Positions 63,974 through 64,000 of a stretch of 64,000 bases of DNA are shown here, one piece after another. Made by a program: the position numbers and the translations under genes. Position 1 is the first letter of the stretch. Each line of letters begins with the position of its first letter. Location of the stretch: assembly GCA_016903695.1 (NCBI GenBank), contig JADQBB010000018.1, positions 1-64,000 on the forward strand, written 5' to 3'. The stretch comes from Chlorogloea purpurea SAG 13.99 (GTDB lineage: Bacteria; Cyanobacteriota; Cyanobacteriia; Cyanobacteriales; Microcystaceae). The notes beneath the pieces are model-generated. The model did not search any database. It was not told the origin of the DNA and saw only the letters and a list, made by a program, of their open reading frames with translations.

Positions 63974-64000
63974 ACTTCAACACTGTTCATGGTATTAACC

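Overview
The window is cyanobacterial chromosome. It encodes the phycobilisome core-membrane linker ApcE, the cytochrome b6f subunit PetM, a Psb35-type photosystem II protein, a plant-type glycerate 3-kinase and a cyanoexosortase with a cyanobacterial PEP-CTERM substrate. The octamer GCGATCGC (HIP1) is present at least 13 times by eye, where about one is expected by chance. Genus cannot be fixed from the sequence alone. No rRNA, tRNA, CRISPR array or complete transposon was seen.

Layout. 0-1.7 kb: a branched-chain amino acid transporter pair (livM, and livG broken by foreign sequence resembling an IS end). 1.8-9.4 kb: glyS, a methyltransferase, a VOC-like protein, apcE and a HAD hydrolase. 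9.5-15.8 kb: a surface polysaccharide and protein-sorting locus (DegT aminotransferase, cyanoexosortase and partner, SLBB export protein, Wzc-like copolymerase); a PEP-CTERM substrate lies at 24.7 kb. 16-18.5 kb: MEKHLA and metallo-hydrolase pair, then a small accessory patch with seven copies of a repeat built on TATCCCCTAGCAAAA around an XRE regulator and two small ORFs. 18.5-24.5 kb: a GH13 branching-type enzyme and a run of small stress or envelope genes. 24.6-31.4 kb: PEP-CTERM protein, metallophosphoesterase, dynamin/Era-like GTPase with DUF697, HemN-like radical SAM enzyme, and palindromic repeats.

31.4-39.6 kb is the most unusual part: a tightly packed five-gene operon read on the minus strand in the order VWA protein, 1100-residue tubulin-like GTPase with a C-terminal SHOCT motif, ZorA/MotA-like channel with a long coiled tail, ZorB/MotB-like OmpA protein with a membrane Asp, and an ANL-type adenylating enzyme. 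The two motor subunits look like those of Zorya anti-phage systems, but the usual Zorya effectors are absent from the operon and a tubulin plus VWA pair stands in their place. This is my best candidate for an undescribed system. An XPB-type helicase is divergently transcribed from its 5' end, and a matching helicase-associated protein lies just beyond an inserted XisH/XisI pair.

45-54 kb holds a complex OmpR-type response regulator, an HTTM-DCC fusion and an UPF0182 membrane protein. 54-60.2 kb resembles a decaying defence or mobile patch: a CopG/MazF-type toxin-antitoxin pair, a large RapA/SNF2-like helicase, two remnants that look like the ends of one HNH nuclease gene on either side of that helicase, a 50-bp direct repeat, and a NACHT-like protein with degenerate nucleotide-binding motifs. 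60-64 kb is ordinary again: a MASE1 histidine kinase divergent from a NarL-type regulator, pdxA and petM.
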